Part shown: piece after piece, positions 42,268-50,342 of the stretch
How positions within the stretch are numbered: position 1 is the stretch's first letter
How the letters are laid out: each line of letters starts with the position of its first letter
DNA from: Ornithinimicrobium sp. F0845
GTDB lineage: Bacteria; Actinomycetota; Actinomycetes; Actinomycetales; Dermatophilaceae
Reading direction: 5' to 3'
Assembly (NCBI RefSeq): GCF_023015765.1
Contig: NZ_JALKAL010000009.1
Span: 81,482 to 145,481 of the forward strand
DNA length: 64,000 bases
Made by a program: the position numbers and the translations under genes
The notes under the pieces: generated by a model
Databases searched by the model: none
Told to the model about the DNA's origin: nothing
Seen by the model: the letters and a program-made list of their open reading frames with translations, nothing else

Positions 42268-42810
42268 TCACGCGAGCGCGCCTCGCAGGACCACGCCGAG
42301 GGTCGGCCGCACGTCGGAGTCGTCGTGGCGACCGATGCGGTGCAGGATCAGCCCCTCCGCGCAGGCCATGATGGCCCCGGCGGACGCGCCGGGGTCCTGG
42401 GCTCCGAGGGCGCGCAGCACTGGCTCCAGGGCGGTTTCGATCTCGGCCCGGCCACGCCCCAGCGCCTCGCGCAGCACAGGGTCGTGGCTCGCCTCCATGA
42501 ACAGCACGAGACGGGCCGTGGTCAGGACGCGCTGATCGCGGGTGGTGCGGTCCAGGAGGGCCACCAGCGCGTCGAGGAGCTCGTCGGCGGACGCGGGGGT
42601 GAGTGCGGGGCCGACGCTCGCGAGATCCTTCTCGAGGATGGCGTCAGCCACGCCGGTCAGCAGGGCGTCGCGCGTGCGGAAGTAGTTCGACGTCGACCCC
42701 GGCGGCAGCTCGGCCCGTGCATCGATCCGGCGGTGCGTCAGGGCGCTGAGCCCCTGGGTCCCGAGCAGCTCGATGGCGGCAGCGAGCGCCCGCTCACGTC
42801 GTGTCGTCAT
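42268..42810 (-). CDS. TetR-family transcriptional regulator
   Basis: A 180-residue TetR-type regulator. The N-terminal helix-turn-helix reads RRERALAAAIELLGTQGLSALTHRRIDARAELPPGSTSNYFRTRDAL, with the characteristic recognition helix ending NYFRTRDAL. The ATG at 42810 is preferred because TATAGT ends seven bases upstream; the frame continues upstream without a signal. The -10 region lies inside an inverted repeat (42817-42832), so autorepression is likely. No adjacent transporter or enzyme gene points clearly to a target. It is a single-gene unit upstream of which nothing divergent lies. Confidence 0.83.
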   Translation of the reverse strand: MTTRRERALAAAIELLGTQGLSALTHRRIDARAELPPGSTSNYFRTRDALLTGVADAILEKDLASVGPALTPASADELLDALVALLDRTTRDQRVLTTARLVLFMEASHDPVLREALGRGRAEIETALEPVLRALGAQDPGASAGAIMACAEGLILHRIGRHDDSDVRPTLGVVLRGALA

Positions 42811-42816
42811 GACCGC

Positions 42817-42832
42817 CACTATATGAGTAGTG
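42817..42832. promoter_or_regulatory. Inverted repeat overlapping the tetR -10 box
   Basis: CACTA and TAGTG flank a six-base spacer, and the whole sits over the TATAGT -10 box of the regulator at 42268-42810. A probable autoregulatory operator. Confidence 0.45.
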
Positions 42833-42863
42833 ACTGGAGCGTCACGAGCCTCAGGGGCGTGCG

Positions 42864-44009
42864 TTAGGCGGTGCCGTCGATGAGGGTGCGCAGTCGCGCG
42901 CCGAGGTGTTCCCAGCCCCAGGCGTCCTGCACCCACTCCCGCCCGGCGGCGCCCATCCGGGCGGCCCGGCCGGGGTCGCCCAGGACGCTGATCACGGCCT
43001 CGGCGAGCCGGGGCACGTCCCGCCCGTCCACCACGAGCCCGGTGCGTCCGTCCAGCACCGTCTCGGGGGCCCCGCCGGAGGTCCCCGCGATGACGGGCAC
43101 CCCGGCAGCGGCGGCCTCCAGGTAGACGACGCCCAGGCCTTCGACGTCGAGGCCGCCCCCGCGGGTGCGGCAGGGCATCGCGAAGAGGTCGGGCATCGCG
43201 TAGTGCGCCGCGATCTCCTCGGAGGGGACGCGGCCGGTGAACAGCACGTCGTCGTCGACCCCGTGCTGGCTCACCAGGGTGCGCAGCTTCTTCTCGTAGG
43301 AGCCTTCGCCCGCGATCACCAGGGCGGCCCCCGGCACCGCTTGCCGGATCTGGGGCATCGCGCGGATCAGCGAGTCCGCCCCCTTGCGCGGCACCAGCCG
43401 GGACAGGCACAGCACGACGGGTCGGTCACCGAGGCCGTATCGCTCACGCAGCTCCGCCCTGGCGGCCGGGTCGGGCCGGAACTCCTCGGCCTCGACGCCG
43501 GAGGGCAGGTGGGCCGTGGACCCGGCCCTGCTGAAGGCCCCGTCGAGGCGGCGCCGGGTGTAGCGGCTGACGTAGGTCATCACGTCCGAGGCTCCGGCGA
43601 TGCGACGCAGTGCCTGGCGTGTCCCGGGCGACATCCACCACCCGACCTCGTGGCCGTGCGTCGAGGCGATCACCCGCTGCACGCCGGCCTTCCTCAGCGC
43701 GGGAGCCATCAGGCCGAGCGGGGCTGCGGCGCCGAACCACACCGTCTCGATCTGGTGGGCGCGCACGAGCTCGGCCGCCTGGCGGACGACGTCGGGTGTC
43801 GGCACCATCATCGTGTGCCTGGACCGGACGACCTCGTAGGGCTGCGCGGCGTCGAAGGCCGCCATGTCGGCCTGGTGATAGTTCGAGGCGAAGACCGTCA
43901 GATCCTCCGCGGGGAGCTGCGCCGCGAAGTTGTGCAGATAGCTCTGGATGCCGCCGTGGCGCGGGGGGAAGTCGTTCGTGACCAGGAGCGTGCGTCGCAC
44001 CCGCGTCAC
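42864..44009 (-). CDS. pimB: GT4 mannosyltransferase, PimB-like
   Basis: A 381-residue GT-B fold glycosyltransferase. It begins [28 protein letters not shown], with the Gly-Gly acceptor loop, and contains [20 protein letters not shown] and STHGHEVGW near 110, then the GT4 donor site [25 protein letters not shown] near 295. These match the PimB-type mannosyltransferase that adds the second mannose to phosphatidylinositol monomannoside at the inner membrane face. The GTG at 44009 overlaps the mshC stop (GTGA), so it is co-translated with mshC. MshA, another GT4, is the main alternative, but the sequence blocks fit PimB better. Confidence 0.8.
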   Translation of the reverse strand: MTRVRRTLLVTNDFPPRHGGIQSYLHNFAAQLPAEDLTVFASNYHQADMAAFDAAQPYEVVRSRHTMMVPTPDVVRQAAELVRAHQIETVWFGAAAPLGLMAPALRKAGVQRVIASTHGHEVGWWMSPGTRQALRRIAGASDVMTYVSRYTRRRLDGAFSRAGSTAHLPSGVEAEEFRPDPAARAELRERYGLGDRPVVLCLSRLVPRKGADSLIRAMPQIRQAVPGAALVIAGEGSYEKKLRTLVSQHGVDDDVLFTGRVPSEEIAAHYAMPDLFAMPCRTRGGGLDVEGLGVVYLEAAAAGVPVIAGTSGGAPETVLDGRTGLVVDGRDVPRLAEAVISVLGDPGRAARMGAAGREWVQDAWGWEHLGARLRTLIDGTA

Positions 44010-45265
44010 AGCCTGACGCCAAGCAGCGCGTCGACCGCGGCCCCGACGGCTGCACGGTCGCCGGGCGCCCCCGCACCGACCCACTCGTCCACCACGCGCA
44101 GCGCCGTCGGGGAGTCCAGGTCGTCGGCCAGGGCGGCCCGCACGGTCCCGATCACCGAGGCCTCGGGGCCCACGCCCGTCGTTCCGTCCGCGGTACTCAC
44201 CGTCCCGCCGGCAACAGCGCGCCAGGCCGCGAGCCGGTCCACCGCGTCCTGGAGGATCTGCGGTGTCCAGTCCCACGGCTGACGGTAGTGCTGCCCCAGC
44301 AGCGCCAGCCGGATGGCCATCGGGTCAACCCCGTCGCGGCGCAGCGCGGAGACGATCACCAGGTTGCCCTTGGACTTGCTCATCTTCTCGCCGTCCAGCC
44401 CCACCATCGCCTGGTGCACGTAGGCGCTGGCGAAGGCCTGGCCGGTCAGCGCCCGGGACTGGACGGCACTCATCTCGTGGTGCGGGAAGATCAGGTCGGT
44501 CCCCCCGCCCTGGATGTCGAAGGTCTCGCCGAGGTAGCGCAGCGCGATCGTGGTGCACTCGATGTGCCACCCCGGCCGCCCCTCCCCCAGGGACTCACCG
44601 GGCCAGTGCGGCTCACCCTCGCGGTGGGCACGCCACAGCAACGGGTCCAGCCGGTCCCGCTTGCCGGGACGATCCGGGTCGCCGCCACGCTCGGCGAAGA
44701 CCTCCAGCATCTGGTCGCGGGTCCAGCCGGAGACGTCCCCGAAGGTGGGCTGGGTGGACAGGTCGAGATAGACGTCCTCGCCGGTCCCGTCCTCCGAGGG
44801 GAGGGAGTATGCCGTGCCCGCCGCGAGCAGTCGCTGCACCGCCGTCACGTCGTCGGGGATCCCCTCAATCGCCCCGACGTAGTGCTGCGGCGCCAGCACG
44901 TTGAGAGCCTCCATGTCCTCGTGGAACAGGGCGATCTGACCCGTCGCCAGGTCCTGCCACTCGACACCGTCCCGCTCGGCGCGCTCCAGCAGGGGCTCGT
45001 CGACGTCGGTCACGTTCTGCACGTAGGTGACCTCCAGCCCGGCGTCGAGCCAGGCCCGGATCAGCAGGTCGAAGGTGACATAGGTCGCCGCGTGGCCCAT
45101 GTGCGTGGCGTCGTAGGGCGTGATGCCGCAGACATAGAGCCGGGCGTGGCCGCTCTCGGGATGGACCGGGCGCACCGAGCGGGTCGCCGTGTCATAGACG
45201 TGGAGGGGGCCTCGCTCCCCGGGTCCGGCGATCTCGGGCACAGCTGCACTCGTCCACGTCCTCAC
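44006..45265 (-). CDS. mshC: Cysteine:1D-myo-inosityl 2-amino-2-deoxy-alpha-D-glucopyranoside ligase MshC
   Basis: A 419-residue ligase derived from cysteinyl-tRNA synthetase. It activates cysteine with ATP and joins it to GlcN-inositol in mycothiol synthesis. The zinc and adenylate motifs are [17 protein letters not shown] near 46 (HIGH-like) and KMSKSKGN near 296, with Trp/His/Cys in [14 protein letters not shown] near 238. Absence of the tRNA-binding C-terminal domain of CysRS separates it from the synthetase. The GTG at 45265 follows TAGGCT by seven bases. It places the organism among mycothiol producers. Confidence 0.95.
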   Translation of the reverse strand: MRTWTSAAVPEIAGPGERGPLHVYDTATRSVRPVHPESGHARLYVCGITPYDATHMGHAATYVTFDLLIRAWLDAGLEVTYVQNVTDVDEPLLERAERDGVEWQDLATGQIALFHEDMEALNVLAPQHYVGAIEGIPDDVTAVQRLLAAGTAYSLPSEDGTGEDVYLDLSTQPTFGDVSGWTRDQMLEVFAERGGDPDRPGKRDRLDPLLWRAHREGEPHWPGESLGEGRPGWHIECTTIALRYLGETFDIQGGGTDLIFPHHEMSAVQSRALTGQAFASAYVHQAMVGLDGEKMSKSKGNLVIVSALRRDGVDPMAIRLALLGQHYRQPWDWTPQILQDAVDRLAAWRAVAGGTVSTADGTTGVGPEASVIGTVRAALADDLDSPTALRVVDEWVGAGAPGDRAAVGAAVDALLGVRL

Positions 45266-45340
45266 GGGTGGGAGCCTAATCTCCGCTCACACCCGCGCCC
45301 ACCACCGGGCGTCTCGACAGGTGTCGTTCGGGGGCAGTGG

Positions 45341-45946
45341 TCAGGTGGAGTTGGGGGCCAGGACGCGTGGGCGCACTCCATGCCGATCCCGAGCCAGGAG
45401 GTAGACCCCCGTGCCGGCCCAGGCCAGACCGAAGGGGACCGCCAGGAGCACGAGCGAGGTCTGCTCGTTGGCCAGCGGCAACAACAGTGCGGTGACCAGG
45501 ATGGCCACTGAGACCTGGTGGGGTAGCACACGTGCGCGCCAGACGATGGTGGCGACCATCAGTAGGCCGAGGACCAGGAACACGATCCCGGGCGCCACGA
45601 GCAGAGGCATCCCGGACCAGTCGGCGTCGACGAACCCCGACACGACTCCGGCGGCCAGGAAGCACGCCACTCCCACGCCAAGGCTGGTCACCGCGGTCCA
45701 GACCAGCGGCCCGCGCTGGCTGGCCCGTCTGGTCATCAGGAGCAGCCCGCTGACGGACACCACGAGCATCAGGCCCGCGACGGCCAGGAGCATCCCTGTC
45801 AGCGCGGTCGAACCCCGCATCACGCTCGACGCGCAGCCCTCGGCCACGCAGCCCTGCGGCTGCAGGTTGTGCGACACCGCCGCGGCACTCCACGACACGC
45901 CGCTCACCACGGCACTCACGCCCGTCACCTGGGACAACCGATCCAC
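45341..45946 (-). CDS. Unrecognised integral membrane protein
   Basis: A protein of about 201 residues with six probable membrane helices (about 5-25, 46-68, 76-98, 108-128, 138-155 and 160-180), compatible with DUF998-type or related small membrane families, but I cannot assign it. The N-terminal segment contains two Cys in NLQPQGCVAEGCASS, likely extracytoplasmic. The GTG at 45946 has GGAAGG seven bases upstream; an ATG at 45961 and a start at 46012 are in frame. It is a single-gene unit on the minus strand between mshC and the SCO1664-family gene, with its own spacing on both sides. Confidence 0.6.
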   Translation of the reverse strand: MDRLSQVTGVSAVVSGVSWSAAAVSHNLQPQGCVAEGCASSVMRGSTALTGMLLAVAGLMLVVSVSGLLLMTRRASQRGPLVWTAVTSLGVGVACFLAAGVVSGFVDADWSGMPLLVAPGIVFLVLGLLMVATIVWRARVLPHQVSVAILVTALLLPLANEQTSLVLLAVPFGLAWAGTGVYLLARDRHGVRPRVLAPNST

Positions 45947-46110
45947 TGGGCACCCTTCCATCACGGTCGGCACAAGTCTCCGACGCACCAATCGCGCGCC
46001 TGGTCGCGACACCGGCGCGGGCGCGTCACCGTCGGGCCCGAAGGCCCGCAGGGTGTCGCACTTCCGATGTGCTTATAGGAGATCTGGGCGCGTTGTTTCA
46101 GCGGGCCTGG

Positions 46111-46965
46111 TCACCACAGGGGCCACGGCAGCGGATAGCGGCCGGGGGGCAGCTCGGGGAAGACCGGGTGCGCCAGCACCCCGTTGAGCCTGCGCAGCAG
46201 TGCGGCGTGCTCCTCGGGTGCGATGAGCTGGGCGATGGTATGCCGTGACTCCAGGCGGCCACGGAGCCTCTCGAGCCGCTGGATGTCATCATCGGGAATG
46301 GGTTGCCCGGCCCAGCCCCAGAGCACCGTGCGCAGCTTGGCCTCCGCGTGCAGGGTGAGCCCGTGGTCGACACCCCACAGGCGTCCCGCGCCGTCGCGGA
46401 TCAGGTGGCCTCCCTTGCGGTCGGCGTTGTTCAGCACCAGGTCCAGCACCGCCAGGGAGGCCAGGTCGGGGGTGTCGCGGTGGGCGACGGTCACCGGTGC
46501 GCCGTCGCCGTCCTCGCCCCGGACCACGGCGAGCCAGCCCTCCGGCACCTCCCCGCCGCCGAACACGTCGAGCAGGCCGTCGCCCGGTGCCCGACCGGCC
46601 GCCTCCCAGTCCACCCAGTGCTGCACCGAGCCCGGCCCCAGCGGGCCGTCCCGCCAGACCGTGCGCGGGATCAGGTCCCAGCCCCCGGCGGCGCTGATCT
46701 CGTAGGCGGCGACCTCGCGGTGACCGAGCGTGCCGGTGGGGAAGTCCCGGAGCGGGGCCTCGCCGCGGAGCGGTTTGTAGATGGCGCGCTCCCCGGTGGG
46801 CACGCCAGCCTCATCCGTGAGCAGCACGCGCGCGGTGAGGTTGGAGGCGTCGGGCAACACGCCCTCGACCTCGATCGCGGCGGTGCTCAGACGCTCGCCG
46901 ACCGCCGCACGGTCCTGAGTCCGGCCGTCGTGGGACCGCGCACCCGAGCCGGTCGGGCCGGTCAC
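46111..46965 (-). CDS. SCO1664-family protein (PI3/4-kinase-like fold)
   Basis: A 284-residue protein of the SCO1664 family, conserved in actinobacteria and distantly similar to phosphatidylinositol 3/4-kinases. Kinase-like landmarks are ERAIYKPLRGEAPLRDFP near 60 (ATP Lys), LAVLDLVLNNADRKGGHLIRD near 175 (catalytic Asn-Asp) and LWGVDHGLTLH near 200 (metal Asp). Substrate and biological role are not known. The GTG start at 46965 overlaps the DUF3090 stop, so the two are coupled. Its co-occurrence with mshC is a conserved actinobacterial arrangement. Confidence 0.88.
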   Translation of the reverse strand: MTGPTGSGARSHDGRTQDRAAVGERLSTAAIEVEGVLPDASNLTARVLLTDEAGVPTGERAIYKPLRGEAPLRDFPTGTLGHREVAAYEISAAGGWDLIPRTVWRDGPLGPGSVQHWVDWEAAGRAPGDGLLDVFGGGEVPEGWLAVVRGEDGDGAPVTVAHRDTPDLASLAVLDLVLNNADRKGGHLIRDGAGRLWGVDHGLTLHAEAKLRTVLWGWAGQPIPDDDIQRLERLRGRLESRHTIAQLIAPEEHAALLRRLNGVLAHPVFPELPPGRYPLPWPLW

Positions 46966-47504
46966 CGCCGGAAGCCGTTGGCCCTGGGGCAGATGTGGCC
47001 CCCTGGGTCGAGCGGCTGACCGCAGAACGGGCAGTTGGGACGGCCACCCTCGAGGGCCGTCGCGCACCGCTGCGCGAAGGCCCGAGCCATGGGCGGTGGC
47101 AGGACGACCCGGATGTGACCGGCCAGCACCACCTCCTCCGGCGACAGCTCCGCCTCTGTCTCGTCCTCGGGAGGGGGGACCTCATGCGCCTCGATCACGA
47201 CCCGCCGGGTGCCCGGGTCCCAGGCCAGGCTCAGGCTCTGGACCCGGAAGTCGTCCTCGATCGGCGTGTCCAACGGTGCGTTGTCGGCGAGGCCCTCCGC
47301 CGCTTCCGGCGCGCCCTCGAAGCCGGCGACCTGGTCGAGCAGGTCGGCCAGCCGCTCGCCCAGGATCTTGACCTGCTCCTTCTCCAGCGACACGGTTATC
47401 CGCCGTCCGCCGCCGCTCACCTGGAGGAAGAATGTGCGCTGACCGGGTGGGCCCACGGCCGCGGTGATGAACCGCTCCGGTGGGTCGAACTCGTGCAGAG
47501 GCAT
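46962..47504 (-). CDS. DUF3090 family protein with C-terminal zinc-ribbon motif
   Basis: A 180-residue DUF3090 protein. It starts MPLHEFDPPERFITAAVGPPGQRTFFLQV and ends with NCPFCGQPLDPGGHICPRANG, a zinc-binding Cys-x2-Cys...His-x-Cys arrangement. DUF3090 is an actinobacterial family of unknown function always found with the SCO1664 and histidine phosphatase genes. The ATG at 47504 follows TAGGGT by seven bases, inside the end of the phosphatase gene, so it may also be transcribed alone. Nucleic-acid or protein binding through the ribbon is a guess. Confidence 0.92.
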   Translation of the reverse strand: MPLHEFDPPERFITAAVGPPGQRTFFLQVSGGGRRITVSLEKEQVKILGERLADLLDQVAGFEGAPEAAEGLADNAPLDTPIEDDFRVQSLSLAWDPGTRRVVIEAHEVPPPEDETEAELSPEEVVLAGHIRVVLPPPMARAFAQRCATALEGGRPNCPFCGQPLDPGGHICPRANGFRR

Positions 47505-47514
47505 AGGAGCGACC

Positions 47515-48249
47515 CTAATCGCTGCCCGCGCCGCCGCCGACTGCCGCGTCGTCGCGACGACCGTCGGGGGTCTCCTTGGTCAGGGCGGTCGACAGTGCCC
47601 TGAGGTCCACCGGGTCGGTGCCGGTGTCGTTGACCCGCAGCACGAAGGGCTGGCGCGAGGACTGGCGCACGATGCTGACCGAGGCCGGGTCCACGACGAT
47701 CCGCTGGAACCGGTCGAGCGGGCTGCCGAGGAACCAGCTGAGCAACGCCTTGATCACGTCGCCGTGGCTGACGGCCGCCCAGACCGCCCCCGGGCCGTGC
47801 TCGGCCTCGATCCGCTCGTCCCAGGCCCTGACTGCGCGCACCGCGCGGTCCCGCATCTGCGTCATCGACTCGCTCTCGTAGCGCTCGTGCGGGGGGAACA
47901 GCACGGTGCTGGGTCGCTCCTGGACCTCACGCCACAGCGGTTCGTCCGCCAGGTCCTTGAGCCGGCCCCCGGTCCACGCGCCGTAGCGGCACTCCCCGAT
48001 GTCGTCCTCGAGGTGGCGCGCGGGCCGGGCCCCCGGTTGCGCCCCCTGGATCGCCTCGGCTGTCTGCCGGCACCGCTCGAGCGGGCTGCTCACCACAGCG
48101 ACCAGTGGCGTCGGCGCCAACCGCTGCCCCAGGCGCTCAGCCTGCTCCCTGCCCTTCTCGTCCAGGTGCACGCCCGGCGTCCACCCGGCAAGGATGCCGT
48201 CGGCGTTAGCGGCGGTGCGGCCGTGCCGGACGAGGAGAGCGACGGCCAT
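47515..48249 (-). CDS. Histidine phosphatase, MSMEG_4193-like
   Basis: A 244-residue member of the phosphoglycerate-mutase-like phosphatases. The catalytic LLVRHGRTAAN (His9) and the second His in WAAVSHGDVIKALL near 162 are both present. The C-terminal 50 residues diverge and end in a Gly/Asp tail. Members of this group remove phosphate from small molecules; the substrate of this family is not established. The ATG overlaps the preceding LLM gene stop (TGATG), so the operon order is acidic protein, LLM oxidoreductase, phosphatase, DUF3090, SCO1664-like. Confidence 0.9.
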   Translation of the reverse strand: MAVALLVRHGRTAANADGILAGWTPGVHLDEKGREQAERLGQRLAPTPLVAVVSSPLERCRQTAEAIQGAQPGARPARHLEDDIGECRYGAWTGGRLKDLADEPLWREVQERPSTVLFPPHERYESESMTQMRDRAVRAVRAWDERIEAEHGPGAVWAAVSHGDVIKALLSWFLGSPLDRFQRIVVDPASVSIVRQSSRQPFVLRVNDTGTDPVDLRALSTALTKETPDGRRDDAAVGGGAGSD

Positions 48250-49298
48250 CAGGTCAGCAGGCCGGCCTGCTCCGCGGCGGCCACACCGGTCTCGAGCGCC
48301 GCGATGCGCTCCTCGATCGTCCGGCCGTAGGGCGCCAGCGTCACCGTGGACATCCCGGCCTCCGCATAGCGCGTCAGGCGCTCGGCGATCCGGTCCCGGG
48401 GGCCCAACAGGCTGGTGTCGTCGATGAACTGCTGGGGCACCGCCGCGGCCGCTTCGCGGTAGCTCCCGGCCAGGTAGAGGTCCTGCACCTGCGCGGCCGC
48501 CTCGTCATACCCCATTCGGACGGCGAGGGCGTTGTAGAAGTTCTGTCGGCGCGAGCCCATCCCGCCGACGTAGAGCGCGGCGTAGGCACGGACGGCGTCG
48601 GCAGCCGTCGCCACGTCGTCCTGCACCGAGAGGGGCACCGTGGCATCGAGGTCGAACGGCCGGTCCGGGTCGGAGGACCGCGCCAGTCCCGCGCGGATCG
48701 AGGCCACCTGCTCAGCGGTGAACTCCGGGCTGAGGAAGATGCCGAGCCAGCCGTCGGCGATTTCCCCGGCGAGCTCCAGGTTCTTCGGCCCCACGGCGGC
48801 GAGATAGATCGGGACGCTGTGGGCGGAGGGCGCGGCCGTGGTGCGCAGGGCCTTGCCCGCGCCGCCGGGCAGCGGGAGCTCGAAGTGCCTGCCGTGGAAC
48901 TCCACCCGCTGGCGACCCAGGGCCAACCGGACGATCTCGACATACTCCCTGGTCCGCTCCAGCGGCTTGGCGAAGGGCACCCCGTGCCAACCCTCCGAGA
49001 CCTGCGGTCCGCTGACCCCCAGGCCGAGGTCGAAGCGCCCGTCGGACAGCGAGTTGAGACCCGCGGCGGTCATCGCGGTCATCGCCGGAGTGCGTCCGGG
49101 GATCTGAAGGACACCCGCACCGAGGCGGATCCGGGAGGTGCGGGCGCCGACCCACGAGAGCACCGTCACGGCGTCGACGCCGTAGGCCTCGGAGGCCCAG
49201 ACGACATGCACCCCCAGTTCCTCGGCGCGGTGCACCAGAGCCAGGTGCTCATCGTCGTTGCCGGTCCCCCACCAGCCGCAGTTCAGCCCGAGACGCAC
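48249..49298 (-). CDS. LLM-class F420-dependent oxidoreductase
   Basis: A 349-residue luciferase-like monooxygenase-family protein with a TIM-barrel. It starts RLGLNCGWWGTGNDDEHLALVHRAEELGVH and contains WVGARTSRIRLGAGVLQIPGRTPAMTAM, RFDLGLGVSGPQVSEGWHG and PIYLAAVGPKNLELAGEIADGW, the usual F420/FMN-binding segments of the F420 group. Substrate unknown. The GTG at 49298 lies four bases after the stop of the acidic protein gene and is chosen to give the family N-terminus; the longer open frame upstream would only read through the acidic repeats in another frame. Confidence 0.87.
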   Translation of the reverse strand: MRLGLNCGWWGTGNDDEHLALVHRAEELGVHVVWASEAYGVDAVTVLSWVGARTSRIRLGAGVLQIPGRTPAMTAMTAAGLNSLSDGRFDLGLGVSGPQVSEGWHGVPFAKPLERTREYVEIVRLALGRQRVEFHGRHFELPLPGGAGKALRTTAAPSAHSVPIYLAAVGPKNLELAGEIADGWLGIFLSPEFTAEQVASIRAGLARSSDPDRPFDLDATVPLSVQDDVATAADAVRAYAALYVGGMGSRRQNFYNALAVRMGYDEAAAQVQDLYLAGSYREAAAAVPQQFIDDTSLLGPRDRIAERLTRYAEAGMSTVTLAPYGRTIEERIAALETGVAAAEQAGLLT

Positions 49299-49302
49299 GC
49301 CC

Positions 49303-49779
49303 CTAGGCCCTGTCCCGCTCGGCGTCGTCGTCCTGCTCGGCGTCGTCGTCCTGCTCGGCGTCGTCGTCCTGCTCGGCGTCGTCGCCGTCGAGGTCATACT
49401 CCTCATCGTCCAGCCCGACGTAGCCGCGACCGCCCTGCCCTTCTTCGGCGATGTCGTCGTCCAGGTCGTCGTCGTCCTCGTCGTCGTCCTCGAGGTCATC
49501 GTCGAACTCCTCGAAGTCGTCCTGCTCGACGTCGGACTCCTCGATGATGCTGGCCTCGTCGACGTCGTCCTCGTCCTCGTCGGAGTAGACGTCCAGGGGC
49601 GTTACCTCACCGAAGGCGTCGAGCAGCGCGTCGTCGTAGGCCACGAACGCGTCGGCGACCTTGTTGTAGGCCGTGACGACGGCGGGGTCGTTCTCCCCTC
49701 GGCGCACGGCGGAGAGCTCCAGGTGGGTCTCGAGGGCGGCCACGAAAGTGGACAGCGCGGCCCGCGGGTCAGACGTCAT
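49303..49779 (-). CDS. Acidic repeat protein, first gene of the LLM/phosphatase operon
   Basis: A 158-residue protein. The first 75 residues form a helical domain (STFVAALETHLELSAVRRGENDPAVVTAYNKVADAFVAYDDALLDAFGEVTPLDVY), and the rest is almost entirely Asp and Glu, ending in three perfect copies of a six-residue unit (Asp-Asp-Ala-Glu-Gln-Asp) from an 18-bp DNA repeat. I recognise the organisation as an actinobacterial family beside DUF3090 genes but not a function. The ATG at 49779 follows TACCGT by six bases. The acidic tail could bind cations or basic proteins. Repeat number is likely to vary between strains. Confidence 0.8.
   Translation of the reverse strand: MTSDPRAALSTFVAALETHLELSAVRRGENDPAVVTAYNKVADAFVAYDDALLDAFGEVTPLDVYSDEDEDDVDEASIIEESDVEQDDFEEFDDDLEDDDEDDDDLDDDIAEEGQGGRGYVGLDDEEYDLDGDDAEQDDDAEQDDDAEQDDDAERDRA
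49321..49392 (-). repeat. 18-bp minisatellite inside the acidic protein gene
   Basis: Three identical 18-base units (49321-49338, 49339-49356, 49357-49374) are followed by a degenerate fourth. Being a multiple of three, copy-number change would lengthen or shorten the acidic tail without a frameshift. Confidence 0.85.
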
Positions 49780-49890
49780 GGCATGACGGTAGCGAATTTC
49801 CCCCTCCGGCGCGCTGGCTAATCCTCAGCCTGACCGGCGCGCCGGGCCAGCAGTTGATTTCTGGGCCGGGCCTGCGCAGTATCTGTCTCG

Positions 49891-50076
49891 ATGGGTGAGT
49901 ACGAGTACCGCATGCTGACGTTCGGTCGCGACGAGTCCCGTGCTGCCGTGCGGCAGTCCCTGGCCGAGCACGCCGAGTACGGCCACTGGGAGCTGTGGCG
50001 GATCAGCCTCTACCTCGGCGGGGTCCGCAAGGCGGTGCTGCGCCGCCGCATCATCCGGGTCCAGCGCACGGCCTGA
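49891..50076 (+). CDS. DUF5703 family protein
   Basis: A small 61-residue basic protein matching the DUF5703 family: GEYEYRMLTFGRDESRAAVRQSLAEHAEYGHWELWRISLYLGGVRKAVLRRRIIRV. The family is widespread in actinobacteria and its function is unknown. The ATG at 49891 follows TATCTG by five bases and has no ribosome site, so it is probably leaderless. It is a single-gene unit divergent from the acidic protein operon. About 265 bases of non-coding sequence follow before the M20 gene, with a short direct repeat (CGGCTCGAAG twice near 50190-50220). Confidence 0.88.
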   Translation: MGEYEYRMLTFGRDESRAAVRQSLAEHAEYGHWELWRISLYLGGVRKAVLRRRIIRVQRTA

Positions 50077-50342
50077 GGCACGAGGGCTCCGTCAATCCCC
50101 CAGCACCACCCGGTGGCCCTCACAGCGCCCGTCCCGCCGCCGCTGACCACCGTCTTCGAGCGCCGTCCGTATCTCACGGCCGACTGCAGTCGGCTCGAAG
50201 AACGCCTTCCGGCTCGAAGACGTCCCGCAGCGCTGTCCATCGGCGGTGCCTCGACGTACGGGGGGATCAGCAGTGGACTCCCGTCGACTCCCCACCCGTC
50301 ACCGGCCTTGAGCAGGTGTTCTTGGCGTTCTTGTCGTCGCGC

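Noticed and set aside
44006..45265. Cysteinyl-tRNA synthetase
   Set aside because: The tRNA-binding C-terminal part is missing and the gene sits beside mycothiol-associated families, so MshC fits better.
49321..49392. Regular 18-bp repeats that could be taken for a CRISPR array
   Set aside because: Repeats are directly adjacent without spacers and read in frame within a protein gene.
50077..50342. Possible small gene in the gap between DUF5703 and the M20 gene
   Set aside because: Short open frames exist, but none has a ribosome site, -10 box or protein-like composition; only a short direct repeat is seen.
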